This document shows, piece by piece, positions 35,073 to 43,172 of a stretch of 64,000 bases of DNA. The position numbers were made by a program, and so were the translations under genes. Each line of letters starts with the position of its first letter. Position 1 is the first letter of the stretch. Source of the DNA: JARYLZ01 sp964388275. Its GTDB lineage: Bacteria > Bacteroidota > Ignavibacteria > SZUA-365. The notes under the pieces are model-generated. The model was not told the origin of the DNA and made no database searches. It saw only the letters and a list, made by a program, of their open reading frames with translations. The DNA lies in NCBI GenBank assembly GCA_964388275.1, contig CAYLZD010000024.1:1-64000 (forward strand), given 5' to 3'.

Positions 35073-37046
35073 ATGAAATATTTTATCCTCTTCGCCGTTT
35101 TGTTCCTCGCGGTTCCGGCCGGTACTTTTTCACAGGCGCCGGCAGACTATCGGGACGTCGGTCTCGTCATCAATGACAACGACACGAATTCAACCGCCAT
35201 CGGCGCCTATTTCGCCGCGAAGAGGGGGATACCCGAGCGGAACATCATACATATACGGACATCACGCTCCGAAACCATTAACGACAGCACGTTCGAAGCG
35301 CTGCGGCGCCAGGTCGAACAATACATACTCTCCGCCGGGCTGAGGGATTCTCTTAATTACCTGGTGCTCACCAAGGGAGTGCCGCATCGAGTTGACCGCG
35401 GAGGAACCGGAGGCGACCTCAACTCGCGCTCCGCGTCCGTGGACGCCGAACTGATGCTCATACTCGGCCAGTGGAGCCAGCATATCGGACAAGCTACTCT
35501 CGTAATACCCCCCAATTCCGTGCGCGTGCATCCGTATTTCAACAGAAGCGAGCCGTACGAGCGGTCGAGGACTATACCGGGAGCCTCCACTTCTTACGAC
35601 ATGTATCTCGTGACGAGATTGACGGGGCTCTCCAAGGAGGACGTATTCTCTCTGATCGACCGCAGCGGCCCCAACACGCTGGTCGACAGTGACAGCGCAC
35701 AGTTCGTACTTGACATGGATCCGACGCCAATACAAGCGAGTTACAACAACAACATGTCCACAGCCGCGGACATGTTGCGGCAAAGGGGCTGGCGTGTGCA
35801 GCTGAACCGGGATTCTGTTTATCTGACGGAGCAGCGCAACGTCATCGGTTACACGAGCTGGGGTTCGAACGACCACTTCGATCACCATTACACTCAATAC
35901 GCCCGCCCCCGAAACCACTGGCTGCCGGGTTCGATCGCGGAAACCTACGTCTCGACATCGGCCCGCAATTTCGTGCCGGGATCAACTTCCGGACAGTCCC
36001 GTATCGCCGATCTCATCGCGGAGGGATGCGCAGGCGCAAGCGGCTACGTGTTCGAGCCCTTCACGGTGGCGCTGTCCTGGGTGAACATACTCTTCGATCG
36101 ATATGCCGGCGGTTACAATCTCGCTGATAGTTACTACATGTCGATGCCGACCATGTCATGGATGGCGATCGTTGTCGGCGATCCTAAGACGACGATAATC
36201 TCGTCGGTACCACCGGCTCCCGCGCCCGCAATCGCCGGGATCGAGCCACTGTGCGCTGGCGACGCGGCCGTACTGCGCGCGACGGGAGCGCTGCGCGGCA
36301 ATATGCACTGGTTCGCCGGAGACACGACTTCGGTCAAAGCCGCGTCGGAATCTTTCGATAAACATCATCCTCTCTGGATCGGAAGCGATTCCGTCCTGGC
36401 GTATCCCGTGCCTGATGCGGGCATTTATTCGTTCTCCTTCTTCAACGAAAATTTCGTCGGACGCGGCTGGGCGCAAACATCAGTGGAAGTCACACAGAAG
36501 CCGAAAGCAGGGTTCATCGCGTCGGCCGAGCTTGTTTATCTGGACCGTGATCCCACGATCGACTTCACCGACACGTCGAAAGGCGCTGTGACACTGAACT
36601 GGGATTTCGGCGACGGGTCGCCCGCGACGGCAGACGCCAATCCGCGGCATACATTCACACAGGCCGGATTGTTCACGGTTACTCAGCAAGCTGTGAACGC
36701 GCACTGTTCCGACATCGCGCGGAAGAACATCCGGGTTGAAGAGCATTTCCAGACCGCCGTCGAAGGGCCGCATTCCGCGCCTATGTCAACGGAAATTCTC
36801 GCCGTCGCGCCCAATCCTATGCGGGAGAAATCCGCAATCCGTTTCTACCTCGCGCGGACCGACCGTGTTGAGATCCACGCTACGGACGCGCTCGGCCGCA
36901 TACAGGCCCGAATTCATGAAGGAATCGAGGAGGCCGGCATTCATGAATTGCACTGGGATGCGTCAGCCGTCCCGCCTGGCTGCTACACATTGCGGGTCAA
37001 CAGCGCGGGCGCATCGGCAAGCAGACAGATCATTGTATTGCGCTGA
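35073..37046 (+). CDS. TIGR03790-family protein with PKD and T9SS domains
   Basis: This 657-residue protein has a signal peptide (1-18, cleavage after FSQ). Residues about 22-380 form the TIGR03790 domain: DVGLVINDNDTNSTAIGAYF, PERNIIHIR, LVLTKGVPHRV, and the closing MSMPTMSWMAIVVGDPKTT. The C-terminal part of that domain resembles the end of gingipain-like C25 peptidases (a conserved GDP motif and an upstream EGCAGASG), which hints at a clan CD fold; this is inference. An Ig-like stretch follows, then a PKD domain (DFTDTSKGAVTLNWDFGDGSP) near 485-555. The T9SS sorting domain begins VAPNPMREKSAIRFYL and ends QIIVLR. It lies 130 bp after giant protein C on the same strand. Confidence 0.85.
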   Translation: MKYFILFAVLFLAVPAGTFSQAPADYRDVGLVINDNDTNSTAIGAYFAAKRGIPERNIIHIRTSRSETINDSTFEALRRQVEQYILSAGLRDSLNYLVLTKGVPHRVDRGGTGGDLNSRSASVDAELMLILGQWSQHIGQATLVIPPNSVRVHPYFNRSEPYERSRTIPGASTSYDMYLVTRLTGLSKEDVFSLIDRSGPNTLVDSDSAQFVLDMDPTPIQASYNNNMSTAADMLRQRGWRVQLNRDSVYLTEQRNVIGYTSWGSNDHFDHHYTQYARPRNHWLPGSIAETYVSTSARNFVPGSTSGQSRIADLIAEGCAGASGYVFEPFTVALSWVNILFDRYAGGYNLADSYYMSMPTMSWMAIVVGDPKTTIISSVPPAPAPAIAGIEPLCAGDAAVLRATGALRGNMHWFAGDTTSVKAASESFDKHHPLWIGSDSVLAYPVPDAGIYSFSFFNENFVGRGWAQTSVEVTQKPKAGFIASAELVYLDRDPTIDFTDTSKGAVTLNWDFGDGSPATADANPRHTFTQAGLFTVTQQAVNAHCSDIARKNIRVEEHFQTAVEGPHSAPMSTEILAVAPNPMREKSAIRFYLARTDRVEIHATDALGRIQARIHEGIEEAGIHELHWDASAVPPGCYTLRVNSAGASASRQIIVLR

Positions 37047-37179
37047 TCGATCGCAAGGCGCTTGGATGATCGCTCCAGTATGAGTCCGGCGGCAGCCGGC
37101 CTGCGCCGGAAGCGCGTCCGCCGAGCGGTAGGGGCTCATCGCGCGCGGCTGCTCAGCTGTCCTTACAGGGTTGCGGATG

Positions 37180-38400
37180 TCAGATCCGCGCTGAATGCCC
37201 AGCGGCGCCGGCGCCGGCCGCTCTTCCGGTCACCCACGCCCATTGGAAATTATACCCTCCGATCGGTCCGCAAGCGTCGAGCAGTTCTCCGCAGACAAAC
37301 AGGCCGGGAAATCTCCTGCATTCCATCGAGTGCGGATGCACCTCCTCCAGCGCCAAGCCGCCGCCTGTAACCTCGGCCTTGCCGTACCCGCCATGAGACT
37401 TCCATGTAAGCTCGCAAGCTACAAGTTGTCGAATGATCCTTTGCCTGTCGAGACGCCGCAGACGAGAGAGCGACTGAGTCGCAATGACATTGGCGCGCTC
37501 CGATAAAGCGGCTGCAAGGCGTTCCGGCAATTCGCCGCGCATCGCGCCGAGCACGGTTCCCGGATTCCCGAAACGCCGCTCCCAGAATGTATCATCACGC
37601 GTAGTCCATTGAACGATCAGTTCTGCGCCCCCACTTCCGCGCGCTATCACGTGCGAAACGTCCAGCACAGCCGGACCGCTGTATCCGCGATGCGTGAAAA
37701 CGAAGCCGCCGCTCGAAACCGCCTTGCGCGATTCGTCCGATGCGACAATCCTGTGCGCCTGCACCGACACTCCGGCCAGCTTCGCGAAGGGCTTTTCGTC
37801 CGTGAACACCGGTGTCAGAGCCGGATAACATGGAACGATTTTCAGTCCGAGCCGCTCGAGCATTTCGAGACCGCGCCCGTCGCTGCCGCTTTGAGGGATG
37901 GACAGGCCGCCGGTTGCGAGAATCACATTTTCGGCTTCGATCGGAGCCCCGTGTTCCGTATGCACTTTCCAATATCCGTCGCCGGGCGTCGCGGCCGTCA
38001 CCGTAACTCGCGGATAAAATCTGACGCCTGCGCGGAGCGCAAGACGGCGTAGCGAATCGCGCACGTCACGAGCGCGATTCGACACCGGAAACAGTTTGCC
38101 CGTGCCTGCTTCTTCGTACAGGGGTATGCCCGCTTCGTTTCGGAAGAATCCGATCTGCTCGCGAAGCGGCCATGTGCGCAGTATTCTGTGCAGAAGAGTA
38201 CGAGAAGAATCGGTGACATAGCGATTTTCGTCCTCATTGGCCGGAAGGATATTGCATCTGCCTCCTCCGCTCATGAGAATTTTTCTCCCGCCGTCGCTCA
38301 TCCTTTCCAGCAGAACGATCTCCCTGTCGCTGCGGGCGGCGAAACACGCCGCCATTAGTCCCGCGGCGCCGGCCCCGATTACGACGGTGCGCTTCTCCAT
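37180..38400 (-). CDS. HI0933/YhiN-type flavoprotein
   Basis: This 406-residue FAD-dependent oxidoreductase belongs to the HI0933-like (BaiN/YhiN) family. It opens with the dinucleotide-binding motif VVIGAGAAGLMAA, followed by LLERMSDGGRKILMSGGGRCN, the family signature around the flavin. It continues with VILATGGLSIPQSGSDGRG and closes with FVCGELLDACGPIGGYNFQWA. The last motif is the strongly conserved C-terminal FAD-binding loop. The physiological substrate is not known for most members. The ATG at 38400 is preferred over an in-frame start three codons upstream because the Rossmann strand begins four residues later. It is probably transcribed from its own promoter, since a strong hairpin separates it from the upstream RRM gene. 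Confidence 0.92.
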   Translation of the reverse strand: MEKRTVVIGAGAAGLMAACFAARSDREIVLLERMSDGGRKILMSGGGRCNILPANEDENRYVTDSSRTLLHRILRTWPLREQIGFFRNEAGIPLYEEAGTGKLFPVSNRARDVRDSLRRLALRAGVRFYPRVTVTAATPGDGYWKVHTEHGAPIEAENVILATGGLSIPQSGSDGRGLEMLERLGLKIVPCYPALTPVFTDEKPFAKLAGVSVQAHRIVASDESRKAVSSGGFVFTHRGYSGPAVLDVSHVIARGSGGAELIVQWTTRDDTFWERRFGNPGTVLGAMRGELPERLAAALSERANVIATQSLSRLRRLDRQRIIRQLVACELTWKSHGGYGKAEVTGGGLALEEVHPHSMECRRFPGLFVCGELLDACGPIGGYNFQWAWVTGRAAGAGAAGHSARI

Positions 38401-38416
38401 GACCTGCAATAATCAA

Positions 38417-38462
38417 ACAGCCATCGAAACGACGTCGTTCAGACCTTCATTCCGATGGCTGT
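38417..38462 (-). terminator. hairpin downstream of the RRM gene
   Basis: ACAGCCATCG and CGATGGCTGT form a perfect 10-bp inverted repeat, with a 26-nt loop that itself contains the palindrome AACGACGTCGTT. On the minus strand it lies 37 nt after the RRM stop codon and is followed by TTGATTATT. A terminator for the RRM operon is the simplest reading. Confidence 0.5.
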
Positions 38463-38498
38463 GAAATCTCAACGGCCGGAACGCCGACCGCGCATTAA

Positions 38499-38771
38499 TC
38501 AGTATCTCTTCTGGCGGGGAGGACGCTCTTCCTGCGGACGCGCCTGATTCACCGTCACGCTGCGGCCTTTCATGTCCGTCCCGTTGAGCGCCTTGATGGC
38601 GGATTCGGCCTCGCTGTCATTGGGCATGACGACGAATGCGAAACCCTTCGAGCGCCCTGTGAATTTATCGCTGATCAAGTTGACTTCAGAAACTTCTCCG
38701 TAAGCGGAAAAAGCGGATTTGAGCTCGTCTGCGGATACGCCATAGGCGAGATTTCCGACATAGATATTCAT
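38499..38771 (-). CDS. RRM-domain RNA-binding protein
   Basis: This 90-residue protein consists of a single RNA-recognition motif. RNP-2 is IYVGNL at residues 3-8 and RNP-1 is KGFAFVVM at about 43-50, keeping the aromatic RNA-stacking residues. The tail is short and basic, rich in Arg/Pro/Gln. Such single-RRM proteins are common in Bacteroidota and cyanobacteria and are often cold- or stress-responsive. The start has GAGGAAA nine bases upstream, and a 12-bp palindrome sits just before that ribosome-binding site. It is downstream of a gene for a 46-residue basic protein in the same orientation. Confidence 0.93.
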   Translation of the reverse strand: MNIYVGNLAYGVSADELKSAFSAYGEVSEVNLISDKFTGRSKGFAFVVMPNDSEAESAIKALNGTDMKGRSVTVNQARPQEERPPRQKRY

Positions 38772-38785
38772 GGACTTTCCTCTGT

Positions 38786-38797
38786 AACAATATTGTT
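38786..38797. promoter_or_regulatory. 12-bp palindrome before the RRM ribosome-binding site
   Basis: AACAATATTGTT is a perfect palindrome 14 bp upstream of the RRM start, immediately beyond its Shine-Dalgarno. In the mRNA it would form only a weak hairpin. It could be a protein operator or part of 5'-UTR control. Confidence 0.35.
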
Positions 38798-38862
38798 GTG
38801 AATAGATTCGTCAGTATGTTGGAACCGAACGGGCTACTTATCCATCCGGCCGCCGACTCAGG

Positions 38863-39003
38863 TCAATCCTGTGACGGCGTCTGTTCGATGCTGTCTTCGG
38901 CTTTTGCCGACGACTCTAATTTCTTCTGTCTTTTCTCTTCCTTCTTCCTCTTTTTTTTCAACTCGCGCTGTCGCTTCTCGAACTGGTAATTGGGTTTTGG
39001 CAC
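38863..39003 (-). CDS. small highly basic protein upstream of RRM gene
   Basis: This 46-residue protein reads PKPNYQFEKRQRELKKKRKK, then EEKRQKKLESSAKAEDSIEQ with a short acidic tail. The start is a GTG at 39003, supported by GAGGA seven bases upstream. An in-frame GTG at 39051 would add residues without a ribosome-binding site. Similar short Lys/Arg-rich proteins with a PNYxFEKRQREL core occur in many Gram-negative genomes as uncharacterised proteins. The charged helix suggests RNA or ribosome association. It is encoded 91 bp before the RRM gene on the same strand, so they are probably co-expressed. Confidence 0.75.
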   Translation of the reverse strand: MPKPNYQFEKRQRELKKKRKKEEKRQKKLESSAKAEDSIEQTPSQD

Positions 39004-39010
39004 GTTCGGA

Positions 39011-39015
39011 TCCTC
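39011..39015 (-). promoter_or_regulatory. ribosome-binding site that fixes the GTG start
   Basis: GAGGA on the minus strand is separated by seven bases from the GTG at 39003. This decides the start of the small basic protein. Confidence 0.6.
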
Positions 39016-39086
39016 ACAGTGCTGAATGCGCGCAGAACCGGTTGCGATCACGATCGGTTTCGTTCTCGGGTCCGCGCAGTGATTTG

Positions 39087-39092
39087 ATTATA
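39087..39092 (-). promoter_or_regulatory. candidate -10 box for the small basic protein/RRM genes
   Basis: The minus strand reads TATAAT, preceded directly by TTG, 84 bp upstream of the GTG start in an AT-rich pocket. There is no good -35 hexamer at 17 bp (TTAAGG at best), so the call is tentative. Confidence 0.3.
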
Positions 39093-39297
39093 CAATTTAG
39101 CAATTATTTCCTTAATTGCCACACAATGGAAAAAAAATCCGCTGAAAATCGAAGCGCGCTTACCGACCGCCGGACGCCCGGTGCTATTCCGGCGCGCCCG
39201 CCTTCGCTACTCTTCGCCGATCGGGATCGCATTACGGAAAATTTCCGCAGATCCGCCTCCGCCCTTTCTCCTTGCGCTCAGTTGCCCGGATTCCGAC

Positions 39298-41043
39298 ATG
39301 CATTCACGAAACATCTCGCACTTGCTGCTTCTCCCGGTCCTAATCATGTCCTGCGCGGTACCGACGCCTGAAACCGCCGATGTGTTATTCCACAATGCCC
39401 GGGTCCACACACTCGACCCGGCTGGCGACGTCGTCGAGGCTCTCGTCGTACGCGACGGACGGATACTGGCGGTCGGTTCCCTCTACGATCTGCGCGGGAG
39501 GTTTGCCGCTAAAGACAGCGTCGATCTCGGCGGACTCGATGTATTTCCCGCTTTTATCGACGCGCACGGCCATCTCTATGGTCTTGGAGAAGAAACCACA
39601 ATACTCACTTTTTTCGATACGCGTTCACAGGAGGAAATCCTTCAAATTGTTGAGTCGAAGGCCGATGACAGCCCTGTGGGTAGCTGGATCATAGGCAGGG
39701 GATGGGATCAGAACAGGTGGCCGGTCAGAGTGTTTCCCGACAGGCGCGCTCTCGATCGAGTCGCTCCGGAGCATCCGGTTTTCCTGAAGAGAGTGGACGG
39801 ACACGCAGCATGGGCGAATTCGCGAGCTCTGGCCCTCGCCGGGATAGACCGCAATACGCCCGATCCTCCGGGCGGCAAAATCTTCCGGGACACGCGTGGA
39901 GAGCCGACCGGGATTTTGCTCGACAACGCGGTTGACCTCCTGAAGGCCGCGGTTCCGCCTCCAACAAAGGAAGAACGCAAGGCAATATATGGCGCGGCCA
40001 TCCGCAGATGCCTGTCTGTCGGTCTGGGGGGAATGCACGACATGGGACTCAACGCGGAGCAGATTTCGGTTCTTGCCGACATGGCGCAGCACGGTGAACT
40101 GCCGTTTCGACTCGCCGGATATGTGGACGGCAAAGGCGCGGCTTGGGAGGATCTGCTGAGAACCGGACGGCGTAGTTTCGCGGATGATCGCTTCGTGCTC
40201 GCTGGATTGAAGCTTTACGCGGACGGAGCGCTCGGAAGCCGCGGCGCCCTGCTGCTCGACGATTACAGCGACGACCACGGCAACCGGGGCATATGCATCA
40301 CAACCGTCGACAGTCTCGCGGCCGAAACCGAACGCGCGTTGTCGAGGGATCTCCAGGTCTGCGTCCATGCGATCGGCGACAGCGCGAACCGTCTTGTCCT
40401 TGACGCTTTTGAACGCGCGGTCGCCATAAACCGGCGCCAGGGAGCGCGTTTGCGTATCGAGCACGCCCAGGTGCTGGCCGCGACAGATATACCGCGGTTC
40501 GCCCGTCTCGGTGTCATACCCAGCATGCAGCCCACCCATTGCACGAGCGACATGTTCTGGGCGGAGGCAAGACTGGGCCCGGAACGCGTGCTCGGGGCAT
40601 ATGCCTGGAAGTCCCTACTCGAAGCCGGCGCATGGATCCCAGGCGGCAGCGACACGCCCGTGGAGCGCCCGGATCCGCTTGCCGGGATTTATGCCGCCTG
40701 TACGCGCAAGTCTCCGGACGGCGTTCCCGCCTCAGTCCGCGACATACGGCGCCATTATTCGTTGGCACGCGGAAGCATCGAGTCGGAAAATCGGTATCGC
40801 GACGGCTGGTACGGAAATCAAAGGGTTTCGCGCATGGAGGGGATATACATGTTCACACGCTGGGCGGCGCGGGCCGCCGGCCTCGAGCAAGTCCTCGGCA
40901 GCCTGGAGGCAGGCAAATACGCGGATTTCGTAGTACTCCCCCGGGACATCACGACAGCCGCGGACGGCGAACTGCTGAAGATGCGTGTGCTGAAAACATA
41001 TATCGGTGGAAAACTCGAATATGAGCGTGCCGGGACCAGATAA
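39298..41043 (+). CDS. YtcJ-like amidohydrolase, predicted lipoprotein
   Basis: This 581-residue metal-dependent hydrolase belongs to the amidohydrolase_3 (YtcJ/NfdA-like) group. A type II signal sequence (HLLLLPVLIMSCAVP) implies lipidation at Cys18 and a periplasmic or outer-membrane location. The N-terminal composite beta-domain strand DVLFHNARVHTLDP precedes the barrel with the metal motif DAHGHL near 100-105. Further ligands lie in VDGHAAWANSRAL, VCVHAIGDSANR and LRIEHAQV, and the barrel ends with PGGSDTPVERPDPL. The C-terminal EAGKYADFVVL closes the composite domain. The substrate is unknown. The ATG at 39298 is chosen because it starts the lipoprotein signal. Confidence 0.9.
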   Translation: MHSRNISHLLLLPVLIMSCAVPTPETADVLFHNARVHTLDPAGDVVEALVVRDGRILAVGSLYDLRGRFAAKDSVDLGGLDVFPAFIDAHGHLYGLGEETTILTFFDTRSQEEILQIVESKADDSPVGSWIIGRGWDQNRWPVRVFPDRRALDRVAPEHPVFLKRVDGHAAWANSRALALAGIDRNTPDPPGGKIFRDTRGEPTGILLDNAVDLLKAAVPPPTKEERKAIYGAAIRRCLSVGLGGMHDMGLNAEQISVLADMAQHGELPFRLAGYVDGKGAAWEDLLRTGRRSFADDRFVLAGLKLYADGALGSRGALLLDDYSDDHGNRGICITTVDSLAAETERALSRDLQVCVHAIGDSANRLVLDAFERAVAINRRQGARLRIEHAQVLAATDIPRFARLGVIPSMQPTHCTSDMFWAEARLGPERVLGAYAWKSLLEAGAWIPGGSDTPVERPDPLAGIYAACTRKSPDGVPASVRDIRRHYSLARGSIESENRYRDGWYGNQRVSRMEGIYMFTRWAARAAGLEQVLGSLEAGKYADFVVLPRDITTAADGELLKMRVLKTYIGGKLEYERAGTR

Positions 41044-41249
41044 CCGCGCATCGAAAAATCACACACAGGCGTCCTCGCGGGAATACAACACTGATTCACG
41101 GGCTCGCTGCAAATGGTCCGAACGCGCGTTCGAGAGCAGTTTTCAAGCTTATTCCGATCGTCAGAATCGTTCAATAACGGCACGAATAGTGCTGTAATCC
41201 ATGCTGCCCGGCATTCTTGAAGTAAATTCGCTGCCAGCGCATTTTTTGG

Positions 41250-41257
41250 TATCTTTG
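41250..41257 (+). promoter_or_regulatory. candidate Bacteroidota-type -7 element
   Basis: TATCTTTG matches the TAnnTTTG -7 consensus of Bacteroidota promoters, 46 bp before the secreted-protein gene at 41303. The expected TTG about 20 bp upstream is absent, so the call is weak. Confidence 0.3.
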
Positions 41258-41302
41258 AAATTGATCTGCATGAATAAAAGTTTTAACACGCTTTCGTTCA
41301 CC

Positions 41303-42184
41303 ATGAAATTGCGATATGTGATTCCACTGTTTTTTCCGGCCCTGATTGTCGCGCAGGCTCAGGAATTCAAACTCGTGTACAGGTTTCCCGCCGGCAAGGA
41401 GCACAGGTACAAAAGGACGGAGAAAACGGCGGCAATCGGCCAGACGCAGAAAGGTCTTCTTGCGGACATCGACAAGACGGTTGAAACATTCTTCACGCTC
41501 AAAGGCGAGCTTACATCATCCGGTGAAATCGCTCTCCTGTATTCTCAGGACACGGCTTTCGTCGACGATCGTTCCGTATCGAATCGCGCTATGACCTCCT
41601 CGCGGCCCGATTTCGACAACATTCTTACACGCAAACCCGTGCGACTTTCAATCACCTCGAACGGCGAGTTGCTCAACGCCGTCCCGACAACCCCTCTGTC
41701 GGCGCCCGGCAGCGCCGTCGCCCTGAATCAAAGCATATTGGCCAGGCAGGCGATGCTGCTTCCCGCCCTTCCAAAGCGGGCGGTCGGAGTCGGCGACAGC
41801 TGGACAGAGGTTGACTCGGATACGCTTCATCCAAAATCGTCCGATCCCGTGCTCGGCAAAGGGGAAGGACTGCGTCTGACGTCCGTGAAAACGGTGTACA
41901 CGGCGGACTCGCTGGTCAGGATCGGAGGCTACAACTGCCTGAAAATATCATGGCAAGGCACGGTCCTGGTCGAAGGCAAGACCATCTTCAAGGGAAGCGA
42001 AATTTTCACGGAAGAGGAAGCCTGGATTGAAGGCGCCCTCTATTTCGCGCACAAGGAAGGACTGCTGGTCAAACTCGCCATACGGAACAGAAAAGAAACC
42101 ACCAGAGCAGTTTTCGCGACGGACTCGGAGATAATCCCGATGTCGTTCACGACAGAATCGACAATTGAACTTCTTCCATCCTGA
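41303..42184 (+). CDS. secreted protein of unknown function (paralogue 1)
   Basis: This 293-residue protein has a clear signal peptide (KLRYVIPLFFPALIVAQAQ). The mature part is a beta-rich domain beginning FKLVYRFPAGKEHRYKRTEK. It contains a region about residues 120-180 where a zero-point or default value is compared (ITSNGELLNAVPT), and a later GDSWTEVDSDTLH segment. The general pattern resembles small Bacteroidota periplasmic proteins of the DUF6263 type, but that family call is tentative. It is followed after 19 bp by a distant paralogue with the same layout (GGSWERARTDTI), so the two are probably one operon. Confidence 0.7.
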   Translation: MKLRYVIPLFFPALIVAQAQEFKLVYRFPAGKEHRYKRTEKTAAIGQTQKGLLADIDKTVETFFTLKGELTSSGEIALLYSQDTAFVDDRSVSNRAMTSSRPDFDNILTRKPVRLSITSNGELLNAVPTTPLSAPGSAVALNQSILARQAMLLPALPKRAVGVGDSWTEVDSDTLHPKSSDPVLGKGEGLRLTSVKTVYTADSLVRIGGYNCLKISWQGTVLVEGKTIFKGSEIFTEEEAWIEGALYFAHKEGLLVKLAIRNRKETTRAVFATDSEIIPMSFTTESTIELLPS

Positions 42185-42203
42185 AATCAATCGGAGCAAT
42201 TCC

Positions 42204-43031
42204 ATGAAACTTCACATTATTTTCCCGGCAGCGCTGATGTGCTCTCTTTTCATCGCTGCGCGCGCCAACTCCCAAGACGTCGCCTACAAGTATGAACTCG
42301 GAAAACCCTATAAATACCTGCTCGAATTCAACAGCGATGTGATTCAGGAGATGGGCGGTCAGACGATGAACGCGACCGTGGAAGGCAACGCTGCGGTCGT
42401 TTTGACGCACGATAAGAGGACCGATGATGGAAACCTTCATCTCCAATTGCTGTTCGAAAACGCGCTCGTAATCGCGGAATCCCCCCAAGGGATGCAGACT
42501 TTCGGCGAGAGTCTGAAAGGCAATTCCATAGGGCTCACAATCGATCCGACAGGAAAGCCCTTGGACCAGGACAGCATCACATTCAAACCGGAGGCGCAGG
42601 ACATGCAGGTGGTGAGCGAGTTGTTCAGCATGTTCCCCATACTCGACCCGACCAAGCTCAGCGTGGGCGGATCCTGGGAAAGGGCTCGCACCGATACCAT
42701 AGGCGAAGGCGACAATACAATGCTGCGGAAACGCAATTTCCATTTTGAAGTGAAAGAGGCCAAGATGGTAAAGGAAAGAAACTGCCTCGCGATAAATGCG
42801 AAACGGATTACCGAAACCACAGGAAAGATGTCCAGAGGCGGCATGGAACTGAGAGTCAGCGGCGAAGAAAAGTCTGAAGGAGTAATCCATTTCGATCCTG
42901 CCGCGGGCATCATTATCGACATGATTCTGAATGAGACCGGAGAGCAGATCATACAGGATACCGGCGGCTCATCCATGAAAGTCAACATCACTTCACGCGG
43001 AAAAACCACCATGGAATACCTGCCCGATTGA
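42204..43031 (+). CDS. secreted protein of unknown function (paralogue 2)
   Basis: The 275-residue product starts with a signal peptide (KLHIIFPAALMCSLFIAARA). The mature domain shares the plan of the preceding gene: an opening YKYELGKPYKYLLEFNSD, a central LTIDPTGKPLDQDS segment, a GGSWERARTD turn near 160, and a closing strand ending TTMEYLPD. The shared pattern of a 'reference value' loop followed by a G(D/G)SW turn supports distant homology between the two. No catalytic residues are apparent; lipid or peptide binding in the periplasm is possible but unproven. Confidence 0.7.
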   Translation: MKLHIIFPAALMCSLFIAARANSQDVAYKYELGKPYKYLLEFNSDVIQEMGGQTMNATVEGNAAVVLTHDKRTDDGNLHLQLLFENALVIAESPQGMQTFGESLKGNSIGLTIDPTGKPLDQDSITFKPEAQDMQVVSELFSMFPILDPTKLSVGGSWERARTDTIGEGDNTMLRKRNFHFEVKEAKMVKERNCLAINAKRITETTGKMSRGGMELRVSGEEKSEGVIHFDPAAGIIIDMILNETGEQIIQDTGGSSMKVNITSRGKTTMEYLPD

Positions 43032-43172
43032 CGGCAGGCCGTCGGCCGAAGCCGGGTTCCCGTGCCGGCTTCCCTGAAACAAGACGGATGTTTGATCGTA
43101 GATGAAAGGATCGGTCGAAGGCCGCGGCCGGCGGCCCGCGCCGATCAGCCAACAGCAAACAAGGAGGCGGCC

